Shown here: piece after piece, positions 1 to 8,163 of the stretch
Layout: every line of letters begins with the position of its first letter
Numbering within the stretch: position 1 is the first letter of the stretch
Origin: Flaviramulus sp.
GTDB taxonomy: Bacteria; Bacteroidota; Bacteroidia; Flavobacteriales; Flavobacteriaceae
NCBI GenBank assembly: GCA_030731745.1
Contig: JANQTJ010000028.1
Coordinates: forward strand, 31,817-95,816
Direction: 5' to 3'
DNA: 64,000 bases
The notes under the pieces: generated by a model
The model's input: the letters and a program-made list of their open reading frames with translations, nothing else
The model's database searches: none
What the model was told of the DNA's origin: nothing
Translations under genes and position numbers: made by a program

Positions 1-302
1 CTGATGAATCTTTGAAAAATGTAAATATAGATTCTATTGCAATACTAATTGGAGAAAAAGAAGCAGCAAAAGATTTAGAAATATTGGATCACTTTAAACA
101 AGTTCAAGAATTGTGTAATAAAGAACAAAAGGAAAAATTTAGTAAAATTATAGAGGATGCAATGCGAAGAGCCGGTGAAAATCGAGGTCTGCCACCCGGA
201 AGACAACCAGATGGAAACCGACCGCCACATCCTGATGGAGATAGACCACCGCACCCTGATGGTCCACCTGACAGTAAAAGACCGCCACCACCAGGGCACT
301 AA
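1..302 (+). CDS. C-terminal part of a Spy/CpxP/ZraP-like periplasmic (heavy metal sensor-like) protein, truncated at window left edge
   Basis: Frame is open to base 3 (..DESLKNVNIDSIAILIGEKEAAKDLEILDHFKQVQELCNKEQKEKFSKIIEDAMRR), typical Spy/CpxP C-terminal helix, followed by a Pro/His-rich tail; the ORF-track TTG start at 12 is probably not the true start. Confidence 0.6.
   Translation, partial: DESLKNVNIDSIAILIGEKEAAKDLEILDHFKQVQELCNKEQKEKFSKIIEDAMRRAGENRGLPPGRQPDGNRPPHPDGDRPPHPDGPPDSKRPPPPGH
216..263 (+). repeat. Two tandem 24-bp units encoding (N/D)RPPHPDG
   Basis: Translated NRPPHPDG then DRPPHPDG, followed by a partial unit. Confidence 0.75.
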
Positions 303-321
303 TAATTAGATATAGCATTTT

Positions 322-353
322 AAGACCTTCAAAATATTGAGGGTCTTTTTTTT
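322..353 (+). terminator. Rho-independent terminator
   Basis: AAGACCTTC..TGAGGGTCTT hairpin followed by T-run. Confidence 0.75.
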
Positions 354-429
354 GTGATTTTTTTAACAAAAGTCTCCACAAGTTTTTGATAAAGGAGGCA
401 TCTAAATGTAAATAACAATAAAATTTAAA

Positions 430-717
430 ATGATGAATAATGTATTTAGAATAGCAGTATTAGTTTTTGGATTGACACTTTTTATGTCGACCAGTTCTTT
501 TGGACAATCTGAAAACAGAGATGAAAGAAAAGAACCACCAACTTTTAAAGAGTTACTAGAAAAGATGGATACCAATGAAGATGGCAAATTATCAAAAGAA
601 GAAGTTAAAGGGCCTTTGAAAGACGATTTTGCTAAAGTTGATGCAGATGAAGATGGTTTTATTACAGAAGAAGAATTAAAGAAAGCACCAAAACCAAAAG
701 GAAGAAAAAGAGATTAA
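430..717 (+). CDS. EF-hand domain protein, secreted
   Basis: Signal peptide; two EF-hand loops (MDTNEDGKLSKEE, VDADEDGFITEEE). Confidence 0.8.
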   Translation: MMNNVFRIAVLVFGLTLFMSTSSFGQSENRDERKEPPTFKELLEKMDTNEDGKLSKEEVKGPLKDDFAKVDADEDGFITEEELKKAPKPKGRKRD

Positions 718-758
718 AAAAGGAATAGTAGAGGGAATTAACTTTAAAGACTAAAGAT

Positions 759-2186
759 ATGAAGACGATAAAATCAATTCTACCATTAGTAAAAGCTTCA
801 ATTTTTGTATTTCTTGGATTATGCTTTATTGGATGTAGTAATGATAACGCTTCGGAACAGGAAATGATGGAAGAAGTTGAAGAAATTATTGTTTTAGATG
901 ACACAGATTTTGAAGCTACAGACTGGACAACTGAAACACACACTAAGGATGTAGATCCAAATTTTGATGAGGTGTTTCAAGATAATACTGTTAAAAGACT
1001 AGATTTTGTAATTACAGAAGCAAGGTGGCAAAGTATGTTGGATGATATGACTGCTACTTACGGTGCTTTTGGTTCAGGTAGCTCAGCTGGTTTACTAGAA
1101 ACAGATGAAGACCCCATTTTTGTGCCAGCGGAAGTATTTTATAATGACAAACAATGGTATCGAGTAGGTGTGAGATTTAAAGGAAACTCTAGTTTACAAT
1201 CAAGTTGGGGAAATGGTAATTTAAAACTATCGTTCAAATTAGATTTTGATGAGTTTGAAGATGATTATCCGCAAATTGACAACCAACGTTTTTATGGATT
1301 TAAGAAGTTTAGCCTTAAAAATAATTTTGATGACAGATCGATGCTTCGCGAAAAAGTAGCAACTGATGTGTTTAGAAATGCAGGTTTAGTAGCATCACAT
1401 ACCGCGTTTTATACACTTTATGTTGATCATGGTGATGGCCCTCAATATTTTGGTCTTTATACTTTGGTGGAAGAAGTTGATGGTAGCGTTTTAGATACAC
1501 AATTTTCTGATGATGATGGGAATTTGTACAAACCCGACGGAGATGCAGCAAGTTTTGCAGCGGGGACGTATGATGAAGATGAATATGTAAAGAAAACAAA
1601 TGAAGATGAAGCTGATTTCTCAGATGTTCAAAGCCTTTTAACGGCAATTAATAATGATATTAGAACAACTGATGCAGCTACTTGGAGAGCGAACCTTGAG
1701 ACTGTTTTTGATACTGAGGTATTTTTAAAATACTTAGCTGTTAATACGGTTGTTCAAAACTGGGATACTTATGGGCGCATGACACACAATTATTATTTAT
1801 ACAATAATCCAGATACTAGTAAATTAACTTGGATTCCTTGGGATAATAATGAGGCACTGCAGGATGGTAAAAGGGAAGGTTCATTAGCATTAGATTTTTC
1901 TGATTTAAGTACTACGGAGTGGCCAATAATTGGTTATATGTATCAAGATGATGTATATAAAGCTAAATATGATACCTATCTACAAGAGGTAATAGATGGC
2001 CCTTTTAATACAGCCACAATACAAACTTTATATAGCACTTACTCAAATTTGGTAGAGCCTTATGCAACTACTGAAGTAGATGGTTATTCATTTTTGAATA
2101 ATAGTAGTGATTTTTATTCTGCTATTTCAACGCTTAAAACACATGTGGCAAATCGAACAGCAGCAGTTAACAATTATTTAGATTAA
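759..2186 (+). CDS. CotH kinase family lipoprotein
   Basis: Lipobox (FIGCSND); CotH-like motifs (VGVRFKGNSS, FKKFSLKNNFDDRSMLREKVATDVFRNAG, WIPWDNNEAL). Confidence 0.8.
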   Translation: MKTIKSILPLVKASIFVFLGLCFIGCSNDNASEQEMMEEVEEIIVLDDTDFEATDWTTETHTKDVDPNFDEVFQDNTVKRLDFVITEARWQSMLDDMTATYGAFGSGSSAGLLETDEDPIFVPAEVFYNDKQWYRVGVRFKGNSSLQSSWGNGNLKLSFKLDFDEFEDDYPQIDNQRFYGFKKFSLKNNFDDRSMLREKVATDVFRNAGLVASHTAFYTLYVDHGDGPQYFGLYTLVEEVDGSVLDTQFSDDDGNLYKPDGDAASFAAGTYDEDEYVKKTNEDEADFSDVQSLLTAINNDIRTTDAATWRANLETVFDTEVFLKYLAVNTVVQNWDTYGRMTHNYYLYNNPDTSKLTWIPWDNNEALQDGKREGSLALDFSDLSTTEWPIIGYMYQDDVYKAKYDTYLQEVIDGPFNTATIQTLYSTYSNLVEPYATTEVDGYSFLNNSSDFYSAISTLKTHVANRTAAVNNYLD

Positions 2187-2230
2187 CATAGCATTATAAT
2201 TAGTATTTGGTTGGTTGATTATTAGTTAAA

Positions 2231-2267
2231 GGCTTCATGATATGATGAGTCATGGAGTCTTTATTTC
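2231..2267 (+). terminator. Terminator hairpin after cotH-like gene
   Basis: GGCTTCATGA / TCATGGAGTC stem with wobble pairs, then T-rich. Confidence 0.55.
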
Positions 2268-2490
2268 AAAACACCGCAAGTTTTTTTTTGTTTAAGCATC
2301 TAAAAAGATAACTTAACCAAAAACCTTGAAGATTAGTAGAAATAAATTAATGATTGTTCTTTTTGTTACAGTTATAGCATTACTTATTTTAAACTTATAT
2401 ATGGTTTATAATTTGAGTTGAGAGAAGTAAACTAGTAGTAAAAAAATAGGGGTTATTATAAAAAAGCAAATAAATTTAAAAATAAAAAAA

Positions 2491-3282
2491 ATGAAAACAT
2501 TATTTAAAAAACCACAAGCTATACTTAGCATATTAGTTTTAGCAATTTTCGCAATTATCTCTTGCAGTAATAGCGATGATAGCTCAAATGAAGAAATGGA
2601 GGAAGAAGGAGAAGAAGGAATAACAGAATTAAGTAGTGCTTTTGCCCAGTTTTCAGATGCAGTTACCGTTATGTTATCTGATGATGGAACCGAAATCTAT
2701 ATTGAAACAACAGGATTTCCAAATCATACTTCAATTTATTGGAATCCTACTAATGCACTCTATATAGACGAACCAACAGTTAGAAAAACAACCGAAAATA
2801 CTTATATTGGAGGAGGTCGGGGTGAAGCTAGTTCGTTTACAGTTGATGCAACTCCAAACTTAACAGGAGCTACTGTTGCTACACAATTAGGAACTATGGG
2901 TATCGCTGTAAGTGGATCAGCTATTTTTAATGACCAAGAAGGTAACGGAGATTTAGACGGAGCTGCAGGAGGGTTAGATTGGGCGGGAGCCCATAAAGGG
3001 CCTGGTGTCTATCACTATCATTTAGAACCTAGGCCTATTACTAATGATGATGAGAAATTAGTAGGGATATTACTAGATGGTGTTTTTATTTATGGAAGAA
3101 AGTGCCATTCCACTGGAACATATCCAACAGATTTAGACGCATCAGGAGGGCATACATCTACTACACAATATGAAACTGAAGCTATTTACCATTATCATAT
3201 CATTAATGAAGTCTATCCTGCATCTACATATGGGTATGACGACCCTATTGTTCTATTTGCAGGACCATTCCAAGGTTATTGA
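2491..3282 (+). CDS. YHYH domain-containing lipoprotein (copy 1)
   Basis: Lipobox (IISCSN); two YHYH motifs (GVYHYHLEP, IYHYHIINE); paralog of 6134..6898. Confidence 0.8.
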   Translation: MKTLFKKPQAILSILVLAIFAIISCSNSDDSSNEEMEEEGEEGITELSSAFAQFSDAVTVMLSDDGTEIYIETTGFPNHTSIYWNPTNALYIDEPTVRKTTENTYIGGGRGEASSFTVDATPNLTGATVATQLGTMGIAVSGSAIFNDQEGNGDLDGAAGGLDWAGAHKGPGVYHYHLEPRPITNDDEKLVGILLDGVFIYGRKCHSTGTYPTDLDASGGHTSTTQYETEAIYHYHIINEVYPASTYGYDDPIVLFAGPFQGY

Positions 3283-3914
3283 AATATAGATATATGAAAC
3301 CAATTCTTTTTTTTATGCTTATCGCGTTTTCGATAATAGGTTGTAAAGAAACTGAAGCTAACAAAATAGCAAATATTGTTTCAGATGATAATGCTATACT
3401 TATTGATAGCATAGAAGTGCTAAAAGAAGAATTGGTTCTTAAAGGAAATAAGGGTAAATGGTATTATAAAGAACAACCCTTTAATGGATATTCTTTAAAG
3501 TATTACCCTAATGGAACTTTAGAAGAGAAATGGGGTTTTCATAATGGAAAAAGGGAAGGTATTGCTAAGCGCTGGACTGAAAATGGAATCCTTCAAGTAG
3601 AATCTTATTATAAAAATAACCTTTTAACTGGTGTGTATAAAACCTGGTGGGAAAATGACACTTTAGCAAGTCAATCTTATTATGAAAATGGTACTAAGCA
3701 AGGTGTAGATAAAAATTGGTATTCAACAGGTCAAATAGCCAAATTGCGAAATCTTGTTGATGGAAAAGAAAACGGTTTACAACAAGCTTGGTTAGCAAAC
3801 GGAAAATTGTATGTTAATTATGAAGCAAAAAATGGACGTGTTTTTGGAATGAGAAGAGCAAATTCATGTGTTAGATTAGAGGATGAAGTTGTAATCAGAA
3901 AAGTAAAGAAATGA
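3279..3914 (+). CDS. YwqK/MORN-repeat lipoprotein (copy 1)
   Basis: Repeated YYxNG/W.xNG motifs; lipobox IIGCK; start TTG 3279 or ATG 3294. Confidence 0.75.
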   Translation: MKYRYMKPILFFMLIAFSIIGCKETEANKIANIVSDDNAILIDSIEVLKEELVLKGNKGKWYYKEQPFNGYSLKYYPNGTLEEKWGFHNGKREGIAKRWTENGILQVESYYKNNLLTGVYKTWWENDTLASQSYYENGTKQGVDKNWYSTGQIAKLRNLVDGKENGLQQAWLANGKLYVNYEAKNGRVFGMRRANSCVRLEDEVVIRKVKK

Positions 3915-4579
3915 AGTATATAACTGTATTGTGTCTCTTGGTTTTTTTTAGTTGTAAAAAGGAAATCAAAAAAGAAAACATTAAGGTTGTTGAAACTAGT
4001 AGGGTGGATTATTTGCCCTATTACAATGATGAATCTTTTACGCCCCATTGGTTAACTCCTGGAAGCGATCAAGAAAAGGCATTCCATAAAATTCCAGATT
4101 TTAATTTATTAAATCAATTAGGCGAAGTAGTTACTCAAAAAACGTTTAATGATAAAATATACATAACAGATTTCTTTTTTACTACTTGCCCAGGTATTTG
4201 TCCTAAAATGACCGGTAATATGGCTAAAGTACAGGAAGCCTTTATAAATGATTCTGATGTATTATTATTGTCACATTCAGTTATGCCAACCACAGATTCT
4301 GTTCCAGTTTTAAAAACTTATGCAAAAAACAATAATGTCATTGATAATAAATGGCACTTAGTAACTGGTGACAAAAATGATATTTATAGTTTGGGGAGAG
4401 ATCATTATTTTGTTGAAAATGATTTAGGAGAAGTAAAAAGTATTGACGATTTTTTACATACAGAAAACTTTTTACTTATTGATAAAAATAAACATATAAG
4501 AGGTATTTATAATGGCTTGAATAGAGCCTCAATAGCACAATTAATTATTGATGTAAAAGCACTCAAAGAAGAAATTTGA
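3911..4579 (+). CDS. SCO family (SCO1/SenC) copper-chaperone-like lipoprotein (copy 1)
   Basis: FFFTTCPGICPKM (CxxxC) with downstream HTENFLLIDK; ATGA overlap with upstream ORF. Confidence 0.88.
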   Translation: MKYITVLCLLVFFSCKKEIKKENIKVVETSRVDYLPYYNDESFTPHWLTPGSDQEKAFHKIPDFNLLNQLGEVVTQKTFNDKIYITDFFFTTCPGICPKMTGNMAKVQEAFINDSDVLLLSHSVMPTTDSVPVLKTYAKNNNVIDNKWHLVTGDKNDIYSLGRDHYFVENDLGEVKSIDDFLHTENFLLIDKNKHIRGIYNGLNRASIAQLIIDVKALKEEI

Positions 4580-4605
4580 TTACTTAATAGATGTTTTTTG
4601 ATGAG

Positions 4606-4637
4606 AAGCTTCGTGATTTATTTACGAAGCTTTTTTA
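4606..4637 (+). terminator. Terminator after SCO copy 1
   Basis: AAGCTTCGT / ACGAAGCTT stem followed by T-run. Confidence 0.75.
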
Positions 4638-4802
4638 TTTATAGCAGTTAAATTCTGATATGAATTAAACTTTACGAGTTTTTAATAGTCTTAATAAAAA
4701 AACGAACTAAATAATTAAAGGAGCATGATTAGAATTTTATCACCCAACGGAATGATAAATGGCAAGTCGCACATGACTTTTCGTAACAATAAGTAATATC
4801 AC

Positions 4803-6116
4803 ATGAAGCTAACTTTTTATATTTTTCTATTCAGTATTATTTTTTTTTCATGTAGTAAAAGTGAAGAAGCTCAAGAAATTATAGAACAAGAAGAAACTAA
4901 CATAGATATCACAAAACCCAATATTTTACTCGTTATTGCCGACGATATGGGATTGGATGCTACGCCAGGTTATGATTTAGTTAACAGTATAAAACCACAA
5001 ATGCCAAATTTAGAAGCCATGATTAGTAATGGTATTAAATTCACAAATACATGGTCTTATTCAGTATGTTCTCCAACGCGGGCTAGTATTTTAACTGGAA
5101 AATATGGTTTTAGAACAAATGTACTTCGAGCTGGAGATGTGTTATCTACTAGTGAGATTTCACTTCAAAAATATTTAGATAATCAAAATTCTGGATATAG
5201 TCATAAACTTATTGGTAAATGGCATCTCTCTAGCGATATAAATCATCCAAATAGTATGGGTATAGATGATTTTGCTGGCTTTAGAAATGGTGGAGTTACA
5301 TCGTATTCAAATTGGGATTTTATAGAGAACCTTCAAACAAGTAATTCAACAGAATATACAACTACTAAATTTACCAATTTAGCTATAGATTGGGTTGCAA
5401 ATCAAACACAACCTTGGTTTTTGTGGTTAGCTTATAATGCACCTCACACACCTTTTCATTTACCACCAAATAATTTGCATAGCCAAGGAAGTTTACCATC
5501 AGAATCTTCTGCTATAGAAACCAATCCTTTACCATATTATTTGGCAATGATAGAAGCTATGGATACTGAAATGGGTAGGTTGATAAGTACCTTTAGTCAA
5601 GAAGTTAAAGATAACACGATTATCATTTTTATAGGCGATAACGGTAGCCCAAGGCAAGTAGCACAAGTTTATCCTAACGGTAGAGCAAAAGAGAGTTTAT
5701 ATCAAGGCGGTATAAATGTGCCCATGGTAGTTTCTGGTAAAAATATAGAACGTATTGGTGCCATTGAAGACGCTTTAATAAACACAACAGATTTGTATGC
5801 TACAATAGCAGAAATTGCCGGATTAAATATTGCTGAGATAAATGACAGTAAGAGTTTTAAATCTTTATTCAAAACCTCAAACACAAGTATAAGAGATTAC
5901 GCTTTTAGCGAATTAGAAGATACCTCTGGAAATATAGATTACACCATAAGAAATAATACATTCAAGTATATGAGTTTTTCAAGTGGCCAAGAGGCTTTAT
6001 ATAATCTTATAAACGATCCTTTAGAATCTACAAATCTTTTGAATAATACGTTAACAGATACAGAAAACAATAATAAACTGGCCTTAATTGCTGAGGTTAC
6101 AAGGCTAAAACAATAA
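4803..6116 (+). CDS. Sulfatase (arylsulfatase-type) lipoprotein
   Basis: NILLVIADDMG; CSPTRASILTGKYG Cys-type sulfatase signature; lipobox FSCSK. Confidence 0.88.
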   Translation: MKLTFYIFLFSIIFFSCSKSEEAQEIIEQEETNIDITKPNILLVIADDMGLDATPGYDLVNSIKPQMPNLEAMISNGIKFTNTWSYSVCSPTRASILTGKYGFRTNVLRAGDVLSTSEISLQKYLDNQNSGYSHKLIGKWHLSSDINHPNSMGIDDFAGFRNGGVTSYSNWDFIENLQTSNSTEYTTTKFTNLAIDWVANQTQPWFLWLAYNAPHTPFHLPPNNLHSQGSLPSESSAIETNPLPYYLAMIEAMDTEMGRLISTFSQEVKDNTIIIFIGDNGSPRQVAQVYPNGRAKESLYQGGINVPMVVSGKNIERIGAIEDALINTTDLYATIAEIAGLNIAEINDSKSFKSLFKTSNTSIRDYAFSELEDTSGNIDYTIRNNTFKYMSFSSGQEALYNLINDPLESTNLLNNTLTDTENNNKLALIAEVTRLKQ

Positions 6117-6133
6117 CTTAAAAACTACTTCAA

Positions 6134-6898
6134 ATGAGAAAACTTAAATATCCAATTCAATTTTCGTTGCTTTTATTATTTATTTCCATAGCATGTTCAA
6201 GTGATGGTAATAATGAAGTTGTTAAAAAAATAGAACCTGAAGCAAATTATGATATTAGTTCAATTTTAACGAAATTTGAAGGCACAGGTTTATCTTATTC
6301 CACAAGCGGAAATACAGTTACATTTACAACTCAAAATTTACCAAACCACACCAGTCCGTATTGGCCAACAAATAATCCACTTTACGAAGTTTATAATGGT
6401 GCAAATTCAAGTTGGAGACAAAATCCTAATGAAATTGCAGAACAGAATATTGTACTAACCATAAATCTAAACCCTAAAGAAGCACTCAATAAAGAAGCTA
6501 CGCCATTGGGTCCTATCGGAATCTCGAGAAACGGTGTTGTGTTTTTTAATCAATATGCTGGCCCAGATTTACCACTTACTAACGAAATAAATTCGTTCGA
6601 TCAATGGTTAGGGCATCCCACAGGAGGAAGTATTTATCATTACCATATCGAGCCAACTTATTTAACAACTACGTTTGGAGAGGATGCTTTTTTAGGGCTT
6701 TTAGCCGATGGGTTTCCTGTTTATGGGCCAGTTGAAAATGGTGAAACCATTAGCAATACTGATTTAGATGCTTATCACGGGCATACTAGTGCTACAACCG
6801 ATTTTCCAGATGGAATTTATCATTATCATATAACAAGTGAAGATCCATATCTTAATGGAAATGGATATTTCGGAACCCCAGGAAATATTTCTAGATAA
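6134..6898 (+). CDS. YHYH domain-containing lipoprotein (copy 2)
   Basis: Lipobox (SIACSS); two YHYH motifs (SIYHYHIEP, GIYHYHITSE). Confidence 0.8.
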   Translation: MRKLKYPIQFSLLLLFISIACSSDGNNEVVKKIEPEANYDISSILTKFEGTGLSYSTSGNTVTFTTQNLPNHTSPYWPTNNPLYEVYNGANSSWRQNPNEIAEQNIVLTINLNPKEALNKEATPLGPIGISRNGVVFFNQYAGPDLPLTNEINSFDQWLGHPTGGSIYHYHIEPTYLTTTFGEDAFLGLLADGFPVYGPVENGETISNTDLDAYHGHTSATTDFPDGIYHYHITSEDPYLNGNGYFGTPGNISR

Positions 6899-7465
6899 TT
6901 GAAATTTAAAGTATTATATATTGTTTTTTTGACTTTCATTTTTATGTCTTGTAAAAATGAAAGCCAACATTTGATATTAGATGCATCAAATCTAGGTTTG
7001 AAATTAGAAAATGGCGTTTTACAATTAAAAAGCATACCTTTTTTTGGAAAATTAAATACGTATCATATTAAGGGTAATTTGAAATCTGAAATATATTACG
7101 TTGAAGGTTTAAAGCATGGTGATGAAAAACATTGGTATGAAAACGGATATTTAGCGATACAGCGTAATTATACAAAAGGTTTTAAAACAGGAATTCATAA
7201 AGCTTGGTGGGAAAATGGAAATCTTAGATTTGAATATTATTTTAATGATAAAGGTGAGTTTCATGGTAGTGTTAAAGAATGGTATAATGAAGGAAATCTG
7301 CAAATGAGTTTTAATTATATAAATGGAAAAGAAGCGGGAAATCAGCTTGTACTGAAAAGTAATGGGAATATTAAAGCTAATTACGAAGTTATTAATGGTG
7401 AACGATTTGGATTGATTGGTTTAAAAAAATGTTATACCGTAACCGAAATTAGTGATGCATTTTAA
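6899..7465 (+). CDS. YwqK/MORN-repeat lipoprotein (copy 2)
   Basis: MORN-like repeats (HWYENGYLAI, AWWENGNLRF); lipobox FMSCK; TTG start directly after upstream stop. Confidence 0.75.
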   Translation: MKFKVLYIVFLTFIFMSCKNESQHLILDASNLGLKLENGVLQLKSIPFFGKLNTYHIKGNLKSEIYYVEGLKHGDEKHWYENGYLAIQRNYTKGFKTGIHKAWWENGNLRFEYYFNDKGEFHGSVKEWYNEGNLQMSFNYINGKEAGNQLVLKSNGNIKANYEVINGERFGLIGLKKCYTVTEISDAF

Positions 7466-8093
7466 TATAAAAAATATCAGTTTATTAATATTAATTGTTT
7501 TTTACTCTTGTAAAGAAAAGCAAACAGAAACTGTTTCTGTTTTAAAACTTCCGTATTTTAATAGTGCTGAGTTTACTCCAGAATGGAACACACCTACTCA
7601 TAAAATTCCAGAGTTTTCATTTGTAAATCAAGATGGAGAAAAAGTGACTAACAAAACATTTGAAAACAAAATATATATTGCTGATTTCTTTTTTACGAGT
7701 TGCCCAGGTATTTGTCCTAAATTAACTAAAAACATGAACAACTTGCAAACTACTTATTTAAATGATGATGACATAAAATTACTTTCACATACCGTTATGC
7801 CGTGGAAAGATTCTATTCCTGTTTTAAAACAATATGCTGAAAGAAACCAAGTAAATATTACTAAATGGCATTTAGTTACAGGTAATAAAGATGATATATA
7901 TGAGATAGCTAGAAACGGTTATTTTGCTGATGAAGATTTTACAAAAACCCAAGATGAAAGTAATTTTATTCATACCGAAAATTTTATTTTGGTAGATAAA
8001 AAAGGGTTTATTCGTGGTGTTTATAATGGTACTTTAGAAATTGATGTTGAACGCTTAAAACGTCATATTGAAATATTACAGAAAGAAATTTAG
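7455..8093 (+). CDS. SCO family (SCO1/SenC) copper-chaperone-like lipoprotein (copy 2)
   Basis: FFFTSCPGICPKL motif and HTENFILVDK; clear paralog of 3911..4579; ORF track begins at GTG 7452. Confidence 0.87.
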   Translation: MHFNIKNISLLILIVFYSCKEKQTETVSVLKLPYFNSAEFTPEWNTPTHKIPEFSFVNQDGEKVTNKTFENKIYIADFFFTSCPGICPKLTKNMNNLQTTYLNDDDIKLLSHTVMPWKDSIPVLKQYAERNQVNITKWHLVTGNKDDIYEIARNGYFADEDFTKTQDESNFIHTENFILVDKKGFIRGVYNGTLEIDVERLKRHIEILQKEI

Positions 8094-8120
8094 TTTGACT
8101 AATTTTATTTAGTTGAAAGC

Positions 8121-8147
8121 GCTTCGTGTTAATTCATGAAGCTTTTT
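8121..8147 (+). terminator. Terminator after SCO copy 2
   Basis: GCTTCGTG / CATGAAGC stem then T-run; resembles hairpin at 4606. Confidence 0.65.
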
Positions 8148-8163
8148 CTATTTTTATAGAAAT

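Noticed and set aside
75-381. Minus-strand ORFs at 75..299 and 148..381
   Set aside because: Overlap the conserved plus-strand Spy-like frame and the terminator; no family resemblance.
1372-1647. Minus-strand ORF inside the cotH-like gene
   Set aside because: Antisense shadow ORF rich in His/Leu from Asp codons; the plus-strand CotH frame is clearly coding.
759-2186. CotH as evidence of sporulation
   Set aside because: CotH-like proteins are widespread in non-spore-formers, and nothing else in the window is sporulation related.
3279-7465. YwqK-family proteins are often labelled 'toxin-antitoxin system antitoxin', suggesting a TA system
   Set aside because: Both are lipoproteins with MORN-like repeats, and no toxin-like partner is adjacent. 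The label appears to be a naming legacy, so no TA call is made.
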